A program made the translations under genes and the position numbers. The notes beneath the pieces were generated by a model that was given only the letters and a program-made list of their open reading frames with translations, was not told where the DNA came from and made no database searches. Below, in pieces: positions 44,797 to 58,323 of a stretch of 64,000 bases of DNA. Position 1 is the stretch's first letter. Each line of letters opens with the position of its first letter. The stretch lies in the NCBI GenBank assembly GCA_033977485.1, contig CM066992.1, forward strand, positions 103,304,140 through 103,368,139, given 5' to 3'. This DNA is from Hydrangea macrophylla (taxonomy: Eukaryota; Streptophyta; Magnoliopsida; Cornales; Hydrangeaceae).

Positions 44797-47700
44797 ATGG
44801 TAGGACCCTTGAGAAATCACCAAGCGCGTAATGGAGCACCTATTCCAGAGGGAATGGACCCAACTGGAATATTCGAAGCATTTATGCAGAGGATGGAGCA
44901 TGTGGGGAATACATATAATCACTCCACCCACCAGAGACCTTTTGCACCCCCGCCACCAAGACAGACTGGAGATAAGCTGTTAGCAAATTTTCGTGGGTTA
45001 CGTCCCGAAAAGTTTGATGGACTAACAGAACCATGGAAAGCAGAACAATGGATAAGAGAGATGGAGTTAATATTTGGAGCATTGGAATGCAACGAACAAG
45101 AGAAACGTCGCCTTGCTACGTTTCAGCTCACCTATGCCGCCGCAGATTGGTGGGAAGCTGAGCAAGCCACTGTTGGGATCTATGCCGCTAGAGCTATGCC
45201 ATGGGAGACATTCAAAGGCAGATTTTTGGATAAGTATTTTCCAGAAGATGAGAGAGATCAACAGGAAAGGAACTTTCTCAATTTGATCCAAGGAGGATGG
45301 AATGTACGGGAATACACAACACAGTTCGAGCATCTATCCAGATTTGCTCAGCATATGATAGACACGCCGCAAAAGAAGGTAAAGAGATTTCACCAAGGAC
45401 TGAACCCCCACCTCAAACATATGATGGTTGGTCATTTGAACCAGTCGTATGAGGAAATTGTTAGATTTGCTACAGGATTAGAAAAGGATGCTAATCCAGT
45501 ACAGCAATCACAGACAAATCGACCTCAGTCATCACGAGGGTTTCAACAGAGGAATTTTCATAGTCGACCACCAAGAAATACCCAAGGATGGAGACCTCAG
45601 GAAAATTTTCAAGGAAATAAGAGAATCTGGGAAGGAACCAGGAAACCACAGCAGAGTTATAATCGGCCCCAGCAAAATCAACAGCGAGGACTACAGCCGC
45701 AGGCATTACTAACAGCCCCACCCAGCAATAGTGGAGGATGTTTTAACTGTGGAAAGCCAGGACATATTGCAAGGAACTGCACAGCCCATAGACCTAATCG
45801 CAGGCCAGATATTGTCTGTCGCAACTGTAATAAACCAGGGCACGTGAGCAGGGATTGTCGTGCACCACAAGGAGGATATTACGGAGCACCAGTACAAGGA
45901 ATTCAAGGACCTCCTGATCAGACGAGAATGAATGCTATTATTCCGGAAGGAGCAGGCTTTAATGCTGATGAGCAGCAATATTTGGAAGGTACACTTGTAC
46001 TCTTTCATAGTCCAGTTAAAGCTTTATTTGATACTGGAGCCGCACGTTCTTTTATTGCTGTTAAGATTGTGCGTCAGATGGGTTTAGAACCCCAGACACT
46101 TGAGTCAACACTGAATGCTGTGTCACCATTGGGAGTGACAGTTAAGTTGAGTAAAGTGTGTAAAGATTGCCCTTTGACTTTGGGAGATAGGAATCTTTCA
46201 GCAGACTTGGTAGTTCTGTCAATGTCAGAATTCGATGTTATTCTAGGGATGGATTGGTTAACTAAGTACAGTGCCAATTTGGATTGCCCTACTAGGACGA
46301 TTGTATTTCCAATACGAGGAAAGCCGACGATCAGATTTCAGTGTCAACCGACAAGCGACCTGTTCCTTACGAGTGGTTTAGCTACGATCATTAGTACAAG
46401 TACGGAGCTTACGATGGATCAAATCCCTATTGTACGAGACTTTCTAGATGTATTTCAGGATATTAAAGGACTTCCACCGAAAAGAGAAATAGACTTCTGT
46501 GTGGAATTAGTACCTGGTACATTGCCTATTTCTAAGACTCCATACAGGATGGCACCAACCGAGATGTTAGAACTGAAGAAGCAAGTTCAGGAACTTGAAG
46601 ATCTAGGATTTGTTCGTCCGAGTACGTCACCTTGGGGAGCACCAGTTCTGTTTGTAAAGAAGAAGGACGGAACACTTCGACTCTGTATAGACTACAGGGA
46701 GTTGAACAAGGTAACGATTAAGAATAGATATCCACTCCCACGGATAGATGATCTATTCGACCAGTTACAAGGATCTAGGATATTTTCCAAGATCGATTTA
46801 CGTTCAGGATATCACCAATTGTTAGTTCGACCAGAGGATGTATCGAAGACTGCATTCAGGACAAGATACGGGCATTACGAGTTTCTAGTTATGCCTTTTG
46901 GATTGACGAATGCGCCAGCAGTATTTATGGACTTGATGAATAGAGTATTCAGACTATATCTGGATAAATTCATTATTGTGTTCATTGATGATATACTGAT
47001 CTACTCAAAGACAGAAGAGGATCACAAGGAGCATTTACAGGTTGCCTTGCAGACACTTCGAGATAGCAAGTTGTATGCAAAGTTCAGCAAGTGTGAGTTT
47101 TGGCTACGGGAAGTCAAATTCTTGGGACATGTTATATCTCAGGAAGGTATTTCGGTAGACTCATCTAAGATTGATGCAGTCTTAAGCTGGAACAGACCGA
47201 CGAATGCAACCGAAGTCAGAAGTTTTCTTGGTTTAGCAGGATATTACAGAAGATTTGTCGAAGGATTTTCCAAGATAGCAGGACCCTTGACGAATTTAAC
47301 AAGGAAGGAGACGAAGTATGAATGGACAGACAAGCATGAGGGTGCATTTCAGGAGTTAAAAGAAAGATTGACTTCTGCACCAGTACTCGCATTACCTAAG
47401 AGTGGAGAAAAGTATGTGATCTATAGTGACGCATCGTACCAAGGACTTGGATGTGTGCTTATGCAAGATGGAAATGTTATCGCATATGGATCAAGACAAT
47501 TGAATGTACATGAGAAGAATTATCCTACGCATGATCTGGAATTAGCAGCAATAGTGTTTGCATTGAAAATTTGGAGACACTATCTCTATGGAAAAAAGTT
47601 TGACTTGTTTTCCGATCATAAGAGTCTGAAGTTTTTGTTCTCTCAAAAGGAGTTAAACATGCGACAGCGGAGATGGATGGAGTTACTCAAGGACTATGAT

Positions 47701-49185
47701 TTTTCTTTGCAATACCATCCCGGCAAAGCAAACGTAGTAGCAGATGCTTTGAGCCGTAAACCTCGATTAGTGATCGCTGCATTACTAATTAGAGAATGGA
47801 GAGCATTAGAAGAAATTGCTGAATTTGATCTTCAGCCAGTGGAGCCAATGAAAGGACAACATTTTGGATGTCTTATGGTACAACCAACTTTGATCAGTCG
47901 TATCATAGAGGCTCAACAGACAGCAGAGGATTTAAAGTTATGGTTCGCCAAGATGTCAGCCAAAGAACCAGAAGTCTGGAGTATTAGTACAGACGGAGCT
48001 TTACGATGTAAAGGTAGACTCTGTGTACTTGACGAAGGAAATCTCCGAAAAGAAATATTGGATGAAGCACATAAGTCACGAATGACTATTCACCCCGGAA
48101 GTACAAAGATGTACAAGGATCTGAAGAGAAATTTTTGGTGGGAAGGAATGAAGAGAGATGTGGCAGAGTATGTTTCTCAGTGTCTTACTTGTAAACAAGT
48201 AAAGGCAGAACATCAGAGACCACCTGGATTGCTACAGCCGTTACCTATTCCTCAATGGAAATGGGAACACATAACCATGGATTTCGTGGTAGGATTGCCG
48301 AAGTCACAGCAGAATCACGATGCTATATGGGTAATCGTGGATCGACTTACTAAGACGGCACATTTTATTGCCTATAGCATGACGTATTCAGTAGAATGTT
48401 TGAGCCGGATGTATCTACAACATGTTGTACGATTACATGGAGTGCCTGTATCTATTGTGACAGATCGAGATTCGCGCTTTACTGCAGAATTTTGGAAGAG
48501 TCTCCAGACAGCAATGGGAACGACATTGAACTTGAGTTCAGCTTTTCATCCACAGACAGATGGACAAACGGAACGAGTTAATCAAGTAATGGAAGATATG
48601 TTACGAGCTTGTGTCATTGATTTTGAGAGTTCTTGGGAAATACACTTACCTTTGATTGAGTTCGCCTATAATAATAGTTATCATTCGAGCATAGATATGG
48701 CTCCATTCGAAGCTTTGTACGGAAGACCTTGCCGATCGCCGCTATGTTGGACCGAAGTCGGAGATAGTCAACTTCTTGGGCCAGAGATGGTACGGGAAAC
48801 CAGTGAGAAGATTCAAGTCGTACGTGAGAAGATGAAGACAGCCCAGACCAGATACAAGAGTTATGCTGACAAGCGACGCAAAGACTTGGAGTTTGCAATT
48901 GGAGATCACGTATTACTCAAGGTTTCACCTGTTCGAGGAATCGTTAGATTTGGTCAGAAAAGGGGCAAGTTATCGCCACGTTTCATCGGACCATTCGAGA
49001 TTCTGGAGCGTGTTGGAAAAGTTGCTTATCGCCTTGCGTTGCCACCAAAGATGTCAGGAGTGCACAACGTTTTTCACATCAGTATGCTGAGGAAGTGTGT
49101 TCACAACCCAGCGCACGAGATCAACTTTGAGGATATCGAAGTCAACAGCGACGTTACGTTCAATGAAGGACCTGTTCGTATTTAA
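44797..49185 (+). CDS. Chromovirus gag-pol polyprotein (1462 aa)
   Basis: One uninterrupted frame. The gag capsid is around residues 70-230. Two CCHC knuckles follow ([14 protein letters not shown] near 315 and [14 protein letters not shown] near 341). The protease site FDTGAARSF is near 412. Reverse transcriptase carries FIDDILIYS near 730. RNase H begins [10 protein letters not shown] near 875. Integrase has an HHCC region near 1090-1135 and Asp/Asp/Glu around 1161, 1222 and 1258. A GPY/F-like domain ([16 protein letters not shown]) lies near 1397. The frame stops at TAA 49183-49185, just as the chromodomain begins. The same frame stays open for 43 more codons to TAG at 49315-49317. Gag, protease, RT, RNase H and integrase look complete. 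Confidence 0.95.
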   Translation: MVGPLRNHQARNGAPIPEGMDPTGIFEAFMQRMEHVGNTYNHSTHQRPFAPPPPRQTGDKLLANFRGLRPEKFDGLTEPWKAEQWIREMELIFGALECNEQEKRRLATFQLTYAAADWWEAEQATVGIYAARAMPWETFKGRFLDKYFPEDERDQQERNFLNLIQGGWNVREYTTQFEHLSRFAQHMIDTPQKKVKRFHQGLNPHLKHMMVGHLNQSYEEIVRFATGLEKDANPVQQSQTNRPQSSRGFQQRNFHSRPPRNTQGWRPQENFQGNKRIWEGTRKPQQSYNRPQQNQQRGLQPQALLTAPPSNSGGCFNCGKPGHIARNCTAHRPNRRPDIVCRNCNKPGHVSRDCRAPQGGYYGAPVQGIQGPPDQTRMNAIIPEGAGFNADEQQYLEGTLVLFHSPVKALFDTGAARSFIAVKIVRQMGLEPQTLESTLNAVSPLGVTVKLSKVCKDCPLTLGDRNLSADLVVLSMSEFDVILGMDWLTKYSANLDCPTRTIVFPIRGKPTIRFQCQPTSDLFLTSGLATIISTSTELTMDQIPIVRDFLDVFQDIKGLPPKREIDFCVELVPGTLPISKTPYRMAPTEMLELKKQVQELEDLGFVRPSTSPWGAPVLFVKKKDGTLRLCIDYRELNKVTIKNRYPLPRIDDLFDQLQGSRIFSKIDLRSGYHQLLVRPEDVSKTAFRTRYGHYEFLVMPFGLTNAPAVFMDLMNRVFRLYLDKFIIVFIDDILIYSKTEEDHKEHLQVALQTLRDSKLYAKFSKCEFWLREVKFLGHVISQEGISVDSSKIDAVLSWNRPTNATEVRSFLGLAGYYRRFVEGFSKIAGPLTNLTRKETKYEWTDKHEGAFQELKERLTSAPVLALPKSGEKYVIYSDASYQGLGCVLMQDGNVIAYGSRQLNVHEKNYPTHDLELAAIVFALKIWRHYLYGKKFDLFSDHKSLKFLFSQKELNMRQRRWMELLKDYDFSLQYHPGKANVVADALSRKPRLVIAALLIREWRALEEIAEFDLQPVEPMKGQHFGCLMVQPTLISRIIEAQQTAEDLKLWFAKMSAKEPEVWSISTDGALRCKGRLCVLDEGNLRKEILDEAHKSRMTIHPGSTKMYKDLKRNFWWEGMKRDVAEYVSQCLTCKQVKAEHQRPPGLLQPLPIPQWKWEHITMDFVVGLPKSQQNHDAIWVIVDRLTKTAHFIAYSMTYSVECLSRMYLQHVVRLHGVPVSIVTDRDSRFTAEFWKSLQTAMGTTLNLSSAFHPQTDGQTERVNQVMEDMLRACVIDFESSWEIHLPLIEFAYNNSYHSSIDMAPFEALYGRPCRSPLCWTEVGDSQLLGPEMVRETSEKIQVVREKMKTAQTRYKSYADKRRKDLEFAIGDHVLLKVSPVRGIVRFGQKRGKLSPRFIGPFEILERVGKVAYRLALPPKMSGVHNVFHISMLRKCVHNPAHEINFEDIEVNSDVTFNEGPVRI

Positions 49186-49317
49186 GATCGAGGAATCAAG
49201 AAACTCAGGAACAAGGAGATCCCGTTAGTAAAGATTCAGTGGAAACATCATGATGAAGGAGAAGCTTCGTGGGAGCTAGAGTCAGAGATGCGTGAGAAGT
49301 TTTCGTTTTTGTTTTAG
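49186..49317 (+). pseudogene. Chromodomain tail left out of frame use by a nonsense codon
   Basis: The same frame after TAA reads chromodomain-like sequence (KEIPLVKIQWKHHDEGEASW) and ends at TAG 49315-49317. In related elements this is continuous with integrase and targets integration to modified chromatin. A single-base change from a Leu TTA codon is the simplest explanation. Readthrough cannot be excluded. Confidence 0.7.
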
Positions 49318-49355
49318 ATCTTGTTGCTTTTGATTTCGAGGACGAAATCTTTTGT

Positions 49356-49369
49356 TGAGTGGTGGATGA
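49356..49369 (+). other. Polypurine tract
   Basis: AGTGGTGGATGA-type purine-rich sequence directly before the 3' LTR, at the expected plus-strand priming site, although interrupted by T. Confidence 0.55.
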
Positions 49370-51608
49370 TGTAATACCCTGTATTTTGGTATTTTAATAA
49401 AGACCCGGTATTTCATTTCTATACTCGTATAAACTTTCTCTTCCTTTTGGTGAATTTTGATACCAATCGATTGACATATTCCCAATCGATTGACACTTTT
49501 TGATACCAATCGATTGATAAGTTATCCCAATCGATTTACATTCAACCGACTAAAAGTGATGACGTGTCAAACTTTCCAATCGATTGCCATTCATCTCAAT
49601 CGATTGACATTGTTTCCAATCGATTGACTACAAATATCTGTTACCAATCGATTGACTGGTGTCTCAATCGATTGACATAACCTGAGAAATGTTTTCTTCT
49701 TTCCTTCAGTTTTAAACGCGTGGCACTCCCTTATGCCTATATATATGATCCATATTTATGGCCTTGGGTCATTTTGGGCAGTCATTAAGAGAGAGAGAGA
49801 GATATACATACCTCTTGTGAGATATATACACATATATATATATATATCTACACATATATACACTCCACACACACACTCACTGCTTCGGCAGCTGGGAGGA
49901 AGAAAGAGAGACAGAAAGAAGAAGGAAGAAGAAAAGAGGAGACAGAGAGGGAAGGCAGAGACAGATAGGAAGAAGAAGAGAAGAAGCTTGGAGGTTTCAA
50001 AGCTTTAAACACATCCAAACGCACCCTAGGTGAGTTCTAACTCACTTGGTCTCTTTATGTGATGTTTATGCAAGTTATTACGATGTTTAGAGGGGTTAAA
50101 TGCATGTAGTGCACGTTTATATATGCTGTTTTTACAATCTGCTGGAGAAGACGTAGTACCAATCGATTGACATGATCTCAATCGATTGACATCAGTTGCA
50201 TCCCAATCGATTGAATAGGATTTCAATCGATTGACATTATTCCAATCGATTGACATGTTTATCAATCGATTGACATAACTTTTGTTCCAATCGATTGAAC
50301 TTTTGTTCCAATCGATTGACATGATCAGTACCTGGTTTCCTTTGCCTATTTATTATATAAGAGGTTCGGTTGTTCGATTTCTGATTCGAAAATTCCATTA
50401 TGCGACTATGGGGTAGATAGGAGTAATGTGACACCAAAGATTTATGGATAATGAATAAAAAAGGAATATGAAGACGTGGGTGACGTGTTGTTTCTGATAT
50501 CAATTTGATGTCCGTTTTCTTTTAATCCGAGTAGTCAGGCCACATTGGGAATTTGTCATGTGTCGATGTAGAATGGAACGTAAGTAGGTTTGGTAAGTTC
50601 TGGGAATGGTACGTGGATGGACGATTGGTCATGATATGCTCTTAAAAGCGGTGAACCGGACCATGGTTCTTAAAAGCGGTGAGCTGGACCAAGAAGTCTT
50701 AAGATAGACTGGATGATCTGTGATATGCTCTTAAAAGCGGTGAACCGGACCATGGTTCTTAAAAGCGGTGAGCTGGGATCACTAGTAGATGATGTTAAGT
50801 CGTGGCAATAGATTGATATGCCTTGTTCGAAAAGTTATATCCCTGAAATGCGGTGAACAGGACCATTGTTCTTAAAAGCTGGGGACAGACTGACGTGGAG
50901 TCCATGACATGCGGTGAACAGGACCATTGTTCTTAAAAGCGATGGACAGAATAAGGGTGTATCCCTAGAGTTAAACGATTGAGTCTGTTCATGACATCTG
51001 AATACGTTGAGTTCGGTATTTGAGTAATAAGACGATAAGGGTCGGTTTATAAGAATGAATAGAAGAACAAGATAATGTTATTTTATAATAAGATGTTAAC
51101 TCGTGTTGTTATAAGCTTGTGTTTACTTCAGATAACTGGTACCTCGTTAGTTTATGCTCACTCAGCTCTCAGTAAGCTGACGGCCTTTTATTGCCTGGAC
51201 ATTCCCCGTCCAGAATATCCTGCTCCTTATTCTGCAGGTAAGGACCAGTACACTGATGATTATTATCCAGAGAAGGGCCCCACCGATGACGATTACACCA
51301 GGAAGGATTATCCTTATGCCAGTTGAAGACTGAAGATGTTATAATTAGATTTAATTTCAGTTGTTCTGTTAAACTTTTGTTAACGGGTACTTGGGCATTT
51401 GTTGTCTTCAAACCTGTTGTGATCCTGTGGACCATACTCTGATAGTTGTAATAGTTAGCACTGTGTGTTATTTTCAGTTGATTACTGTTGCTTTTCTTTT
51501 GGACTAGTACTGCGTGGTGTGGATTATTAGTGACTTTCACCTGTCATTCCTTATGGACCCATAAAGGAAATTTATTTTTCTCTATTTATGCCGTTCCGGG
51601 GCGTGACA
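49370..51608 (+). repeat. 3' LTR of the complete chromovirus
   Basis: 2239 bp, the same length as the 5' LTR and identical except at 50793, 50833, 50922, 51411 and 51468. It carries the same two palindrome clusters (49465-49675 and 50161-50317) and tandem array. Confidence 0.95.
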
Positions 51609-51613
51609 CCGTA

Positions 51614-52600
51614 CTAACCTGATATCAAAAATCCAAATATATACCACCCAACCTCAAACATTTACACCATAAACATTACTCAAATCTTTAACCAAAGTTC
51701 ACATACATAAATCCATTAACAACTTAAGTTTAATACAAACGTTTACCAAACCAACAAGCCAATCCAAATTGACGAACATACATCCTAGACATACACAACA
51801 ACTCGAGACTCACGGCAGTGGCGTCTATATCGCAGTACCTGCAAAAAGGCTTGTGTGGGACAATTCAAGTCTTTATGAAAATTAGTGGAACAATTTACTC
51901 CGCTCACTCCGGCGGCTCTTTCGTCGTGCTCCCACTTGCCTCTGAACCTGAAATCTTGAACAATTAGCTTCTATCGCTTATATAAGCTAATAAGCATAAT
52001 TTACAATGGAAATGAAACTTAGGAATTGATTTCACAAGTTAATTCTAATTATTTTTAAATCAGCCCCTGTTTTGTTCTTGTAATACCAAGACCCAAAACA
52101 ACCCAAAATCATGAATTTCCAACCCACAAGTCACTTCTACCATTCAAGAACCTATTCCAACTTCATTATTCCATCTATCAAACTAAAAAAAATACCCAAT
52201 TGTTGACAAATTCTCAGATTTTGAAATATACCCAAAACTTCTTCTTCAAGCTCTTGAAAGCTTCAAGAACACAACAATGGTGAAACCACAATTTCACTAC
52301 CAATCTTTACCAAACTTGAAATTAATGTTCCCAATGACATATAAAACATATATAATCACTTAAACAACTCCAAAACCCAACAAATTCATACACCAAAACT
52401 TTCTATTTTCGAATTTTTTCCAAACCTTAAAAAAAACTCATTTTTCAAACTTCATTAAAACTCAATTTTAACATGTAGAATTCATACAACATCATATATA
52501 TAACCTAAGAATCAACTTAGCAAAGTCTACATATGAATTTAAACACCAATTTTCATATTTTAAAAACCAACATCTAAAACTCCCAAATAGTAAAGAACCC

Positions 52601-52640
<40 letters not shown>

Positions 52641-53065
52641 CCCACTTATTGTTCTTCACTTGCAACTAGAAATTTCTAGCTTATGTGAAGGTTGGATTGT
52701 ACATCTTCAATCTTCCATCTCTCTAGTTCTTCTTCTCTCTTCTTCTTCTTCTCTTTTCTTTCTCTTCTAAACCCTCTAAAGATATACAGTGAATGAGACT
52801 AAGCTTTGTCTCCTAAAATCTGATTTGTAACTTTTAAAAATTATGTTTAACACCCCAACATTTCTTAAAATATACACTTGAGTCCCCAAACTTCTCCATA
52901 TCATCTTAGGACCCCAAAGTATCAATAATTAACAATATAAACCCCCATATAAGAAATATTAATGCCCATAAAATAAAATAAAAATAAATAAAATATATAT
53001 AATTTTCGCATCGCATTCGCTTTACTAATTAATTTAAATCACCCTATTTGGTTCTAGGTCTCACA
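51614..53065 (-). mobile_element. Outer solo LTR, second part (minus)
   Basis: Continues 40516-41028 and ends GGTTCTAGGTCTCACA, followed by the duplication CCCAC. It contains a GA microsatellite (about 52603-52635) and a CTTCTTCTT tract. No palindrome array is present in either part. Confidence 0.88.
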
Positions 53066-53163
53066 CCCACTTCATGATAACTAAATATTTTATTCTCTAA
53101 AGTTTATAGATGGAGTAGAACTCCTAAATGCTAGTGGTTTATTTTCACCCTACTAGATGCTAT

Positions 53164-53312
53164 TGTCACTCTATCACTGAACTAAAGTACTCCATTGTAC
53201 TACTCTTAAAGCATGTGGAATCAGGCATGTCATGCATTACATACATAGTACCACATGCTCTGAAAGTGGTACCATGGAGTGCCTTAGTTCAATGAGGAGT
53301 GGCAATAACAAT
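53164..53312. mobile_element. Small inverted-repeat MITE
   Basis: GTCACTCTATCACTGAACTA... pairs with the reverse complement of ...TAGTTCAATGAGGAGTGGC. Both arms carry AGTACTCCAT/GCACTCCATGG and GCATGTGG blocks around a central ATGTCATGCATTACAT. It is probably non-coding. No duplication was defined. Confidence 0.55.
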
Positions 53313-54533
53313 TCTCATAATAAACATATTAATGGTATGTACTCTTTTTAAATAAATACAACTTCAAATTAAGTATTAATTCCATTTCAATTAAACAACT
53401 CTTACATGTAACGAGGATATTTGATTTCGCTAATTACGTTTTTAAGCTATTCTTTGGGCTACTCTTTGATTCTGCTCTATTTGAGTTAAAATCATGTTAA
53501 TTGAAAAAAAAAATAAAAAAAAAATTCACAAAAGTTTGTAAAAGAAGAGATAATAGGAATCAATGGTATTGGTCTTAAACATTTTTTTGTTTAAATTCAA
53601 ACGGTGTGCCCTTTTTCAAACCTAATTATTTCTTGCTCCATTCATTTTTGTTACTGTGCAAAACTTGATTTTGTGGTGATATCTAACATTCACTATGAGA
53701 AATTGATGATAGCGCTAATAGTCTTTTGGCACAACATGTCATTTTTTGGGTTAATTATGGTGCAAAATATTACTCATTTTCTTTTTTGAAAGTTGATGCG
53801 AGGGTTTTGGCAGCATTGAATGATGAAAGAGTAATGCTGTGCTTCCCAAATCCCAAATCTCCATCCCAAATGATATGGCAGTAAAGCATAACATTACTCA
53901 TGATGAAAATTCTCCATAACATCATAACTCTTCCAATTTATTCATTTGATTATAGCAAAGTGTTCTATTAGGTGAGTTGTGTGTGATATGTTAACAAAAA
54001 TAAACTTACATAGATATAAATCATGTTAATAAAGATTTTATTCATGTATAGTTTCTATCTTTGTACACTCGCAGTAAAAAAAGTTATTGGTTCGTTAGAT
54101 GTTAGCCTTTAAACGTCTTTTTTTAGATCTACTAATCATAATTAGTTTTTACTAACTACTAACCATGTATAACAGTTGATCTTACTCTAGAACTCATAAA
54201 AACTAGAAATAGAGGCTTAATTTTTCTTCAAAGGAGATCATAAAAGGATATGAATAGACATTAACAAAGAAACCAACACAAATCATATTGTTAATGAAAA
54301 TTAGAAGACATTGAAATTGTTTAAAATTAACATATTTGTAATAAATAAACAGTTAGCATGTATTAAAGGCTTTTGAATTGCATTTTCTTTACTGTTGTTT
54401 CAACATTTTTGTACTTTGGGTGTATATTCTATGTTAGTAGGTGTGTTGATTCTTCTTTACACAATTTAAGTTTTTATTTTATTTTAAGATTCATGTCTTA
54501 ATACTCCTAAGAGGACTTCATATGAACACCATT
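53313..54533. other. AT-rich sequence, probably the body of a Helitron
   Basis: No gene seen; short frames lack recognisable domains. The segment precedes a Helitron-like 3' end, but the 5' end of that element was not located. Confidence 0.35.
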
Positions 54534-54562
54534 CACGTGCATTGCACGTGCTATTAGACTAG
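54534..54562 (+). mobile_element. Helitron-like 3' terminus
   Basis: CACGTGCATTGCACGTG forms a perfect hairpin; 8 bases later comes CTAG, followed by T. The hairpin-CTRR-T layout matches Helitron 3' ends and resembles the reversed terminus at 23812. Confidence 0.6.
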
Positions 54563-55293
54563 TATATATATATATATGCTTTAGCTATATATATCCGTTC
54601 CTCCCTAATTTTTTTGAAAATTATTCGGCTCGCTCCTCCTAAGCTTGAATGCTAGATCTGTCCCTTCTTGAGCTCAATTGCAACCACTCCTATCTTGAGC
54701 TCAACTGGAGACTAATCCTTGCTCCCTCCCTCTCTCTCTTTTCTCTCTTTGTCTCTCAAACACGTTGATTCATATCATACTGTTTTTGTTTTTAGGCAAA
54801 GAATTCCTATCCTTATTTAATATTTTTCGTCTTTTTGGTTTTCATCTTAGCCTTTAATTAGGAAGGAAAGCATTTTTCTTGTACAATGTTTAACCGAAGA
54901 TAGAGGTCTGCTTTTCTCTCAGTTGTTGCTAGAATTGGAAAGTTACATCCTATAACATTCGTTTTCCTTTGGGTATGGCAAGGTTCTATGTCCCAGAAAA
55001 GAAATATATGGGAAAACATTTTCTTTTGTTTAGTTAAGGAAAACGAGGTGGAAAATAGTAAAGAAAAGATAATAAGTTAGAAAATAAAATTAAAATTTTG
55101 AAGATTGTGAGTAATTTCCATTCCTTTCTCTACACACTAGGTCAACCCGTTCCTTAAGGCACTACCAAATAATTTTAATCATGCATCCATTCGCTCGTAT
55201 CGAACTCCATGTGCCTTCAGTACTCAATAACTTCGTGTGCATTCGACACTTCCTGATAAATTATGAAGAAACGTATTCACAACACAATTCTTA
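54563..55293. other. Non-coding stretch
   Basis: No gene. A CT-rich block lies at about 54721-54757; the remainder is AT-rich without clear structure. Confidence 0.35.
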
Positions 55294-55710
55294 AGCCAGA
55301 AGCCCTTCGGTCAAAAGCCACTAAGCCAAATAATCGTTAAGCTAATAGGCAAACATTTATGCAGGCAAACAACCCTTAAGCCAAAAGCCATTAAGCGAAG
55401 CTAAAAGCCAAAAAATAATTAGGCTTTATTTGGTGAGGGAAAAGATAGGGGAAAAGAATGCCAGATGGAAAATTAGTTCAATTTTCCTTCAAGTGTGACA
55501 AGTTTTTCATCTTGTTTTTCTCTTCCATTTCTTTTCCCTCACCAAATCCATGAACCAAACGAAGCCTTAAACCAAAAGCCAAACAACCATTAAGCTAGAA
55601 GCCCTTAAGCCAAAGGAAAATAACCTTTGCCGAAAGACAAATAGCCCTTAAGTCAAAAGCCAAATAATCCTTAACTCAAAAGCTGCATAAAGCCAATAAC
55701 CAAACAGTAA
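55294..55710. repeat. Degenerate array of CCTTAAGCCAAAAGCC words
   Basis: Words such as CTTAAGCCAAAAGCC, AAGCCAAATAA and AAGCCAAACAACC recur roughly every 15-30 bases on both sides of a small MITE. It is an imperfect short-period satellite-like tract. Confidence 0.7.
55422..55566. mobile_element. 145-bp MITE with TTA duplication
   Basis: Ends GGCTTTATTTGGTGAGGGAA and (reverse complement) GGCTTCGTTTGGTTCATGG followed by TTTGGTGAGGGAAAAG. TTA flanks both sides (55419-55421 and 55567-55569), consistent with a Tourist-like element. It lies inside the AAGCCAAA array. Confidence 0.75.
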
Positions 55711-56090
55711 ACACTAACCTCAAATTTGGGAGGGATTTCAAATTTTGAATGAAAAGCAAAAATTTGAGAGAAGGGTAATACTTGGGACACACCCAAAGAC
55801 ACATCGACACAACTTTTGGGACACAATCCAAGAAATGTGTCTATCCCTCTCCTGTGTCACTGTGGGATCTAATGACATCACAAGAGAGATAAAGACACAT
55901 CTTTTGAGCTGTCCCAAAAGTTGTGTCTTTAGGTGTGTCCCAATCTTTACTCTTGAGAGAATTGATCTCTTCCATTCATTTAAAATCCAAACTCATTTAA
56001 CCATTGAGAATTGCTATTCTCACTCCAAAATTGAACTAATGCACTCCATGGTACTACTGATATGTACACCGTACAAGCAATGCATTGCAT

Positions 56091-58235
56091 TGTCACACCC
56101 CGATTTTTGGACAACCAAATATTTAATCCAGAGCATGTATCCAGACTAATATTCAATTTCCAAAACATCGAGAGTGACACCCTCACATAGGCTAATAAAT
56201 AATTTATTTGAAAATAGAATTTAATACTCATTAAATAAGGACACGTGATCCTGTATTAATATAAAAACTATGTATTATTAAACTTATATTCCCAATCCTC
56301 CATTTCATTATAAAAAAAATAATATTCCATTAAAAAAACCATTTTAATTTAGAAAAGGAATACAAAATTCATTAAATAAAATTTCTTACAAAGTTCAGAA
56401 AAAAAAAGAAATAAAGCCTATACATCCGATGGTCAGAGCAACTGCAACGTTCCAATGCCCAAAGACTCCACAGCCAAGCACAACGGTCACATCATCAAAA
56501 GCAATATCCTGCACATGTCATCCAACTACGTTTCAAACAGAAACGTACCCGAATGCATAACACACTCGGGTCAGTCACATGACTGGTATGAGTTAAACAA
56601 AAATAATAAAATCTGAGGGCTCCAACCTGAACCTGTAGACTACAAACCACATTACAACACTATTGGGCCAAGATAGGTAGTTCCACACACATATTTGGAC
56701 AAAAGGGTAGTTTCCATTTATGTGGTGGCAAGTAGTTTCTTGCCCAAAACCCAAAGCTACTACGATTTCATACTTACCCATCTACTTATGGTGAGCCAAA
56801 CCTGTAAAACATTAGTGGGCCCACCATCTTGCAAATTGAATGATCACAAACCAAGCAAACATTTCCGTATACAAACAATTCCGCATACAAACCATCCACA
56901 TTCTAACTCAAACGTCGCATTCATTATTCCATGCTTATCAGTCTTATGAAATAATCCATATTCATTACTTATTAGCATTAAATTTATCTTTGCATTCCCT
57001 AGCTTCACCAGTTGGCCACCCTCCATGGTACAGCCCACACATATATCCCATGTGTGCCCGGACATACTACCAACATCCACTCCGGTGCCAGTATGGTTGG
57101 GGTATCAACCAAACCAGGTATACACAACGGAAGGCCGGTCAATATGCCTAGACGTCTATACAATATAAGCCGAGCATAAGGCTTAGGCCAGCTTGATCAC
57201 GAAGCCACTGGCAAAAGTACACTCAACAAGTCTTAAGCCAGCTTGATCACGAAGCCACTGGCAAAAGAGTGCGAGCTACCAAAAACAATAACGCAACAAC
57301 GGGGAGTAGTGAACACTAAGGAATTATGTTGCGATTATCACTTATCGTTTGTATTATCCAAAAAATTGTGAATTTCACGTTTATCACATAGTTCCATATC
57401 ATCATATTCTAATCACATCTCTAACATTTAGATGCATTCCAATTTCTTACAATAAAAGGGTTTTATCAATTAGCTCATAACAATCTTCCCTCAATAATTT
57501 CCAATCAAATTACAAGATTCCCAATATACTATTCAATGTATTGAATTTACTCATTTTTATCAAAATGACCACAAAATAAGGTCACTTATTTTAGGTACAA
57601 TAACCTCAACCCAACATTTAATAGTAGCCTACAAGAAACACATAATAAAAATTCACATTCTTATATCGTAAAGTATTTACTTAAACATTTTTCACTGCTA
57701 CTGAAATTGTAAATTTCTGTCCAAACGGTGTAGAATCGGGAAAAACTCTATTAGACGAAAGTTGTGCAGAATCGTGTTTCCTACAGGCCATCGCGAACAG
57801 AATTCCATAATTCTTAGACATGGTTTTATAATGTTTTTTCAAAGTTTCTGCCACTGTTAAAATAAAAAATAAAATGAATTTTCTATTATTTATTCATTAT
57901 CAAAATTATTCTCCTCTGTGTATTTATCAAATTAACTATCCACATGATCTACCCAAATACACCGAGATCACATTCATAAAATTACATGAAGAAAAATAAG
58001 TATTTATCATTCAATAATAACGAATGGGGATCAACACACAATTTAACACCAACCACAAAATTAACAAGAAATAATTGGATTCTCTTGCACATACATATAC
58101 ATACGTGTATATATATATACCCAAATATAAATTTTAACTCACCTAGTTGATCAAAAATCGACAACCACGAACGCCCTGCGATTCCACACGTGCCCACGAA
58201 CCCGAGACCCTTCTCCTTTCTTCTTCTTCTTCTTC

Positions 58236-58323
<88 letters not shown>

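Larger units (their letters stand above)
41029..51608 (+). mobile_element. Complete Ty3/gypsy chromovirus (Tekay/Del-like), 10.58 kb
   Basis: The duplication CCGTA (41024-41028 and 51609-51613) flanks the element. Two 2239-bp LTRs (41029-43267 and 49370-51608) differ at only five positions by eye. Order: LTR, initiator-Met primer site, an extra acidic ORF (43424-44440), a single-frame gag-pol (44797-49185), a short purine-rich tract, LTR. The low LTR divergence implies very recent insertion. The only visible defect is an in-frame stop inside the C-terminal chromodomain region. Confidence 0.95.
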
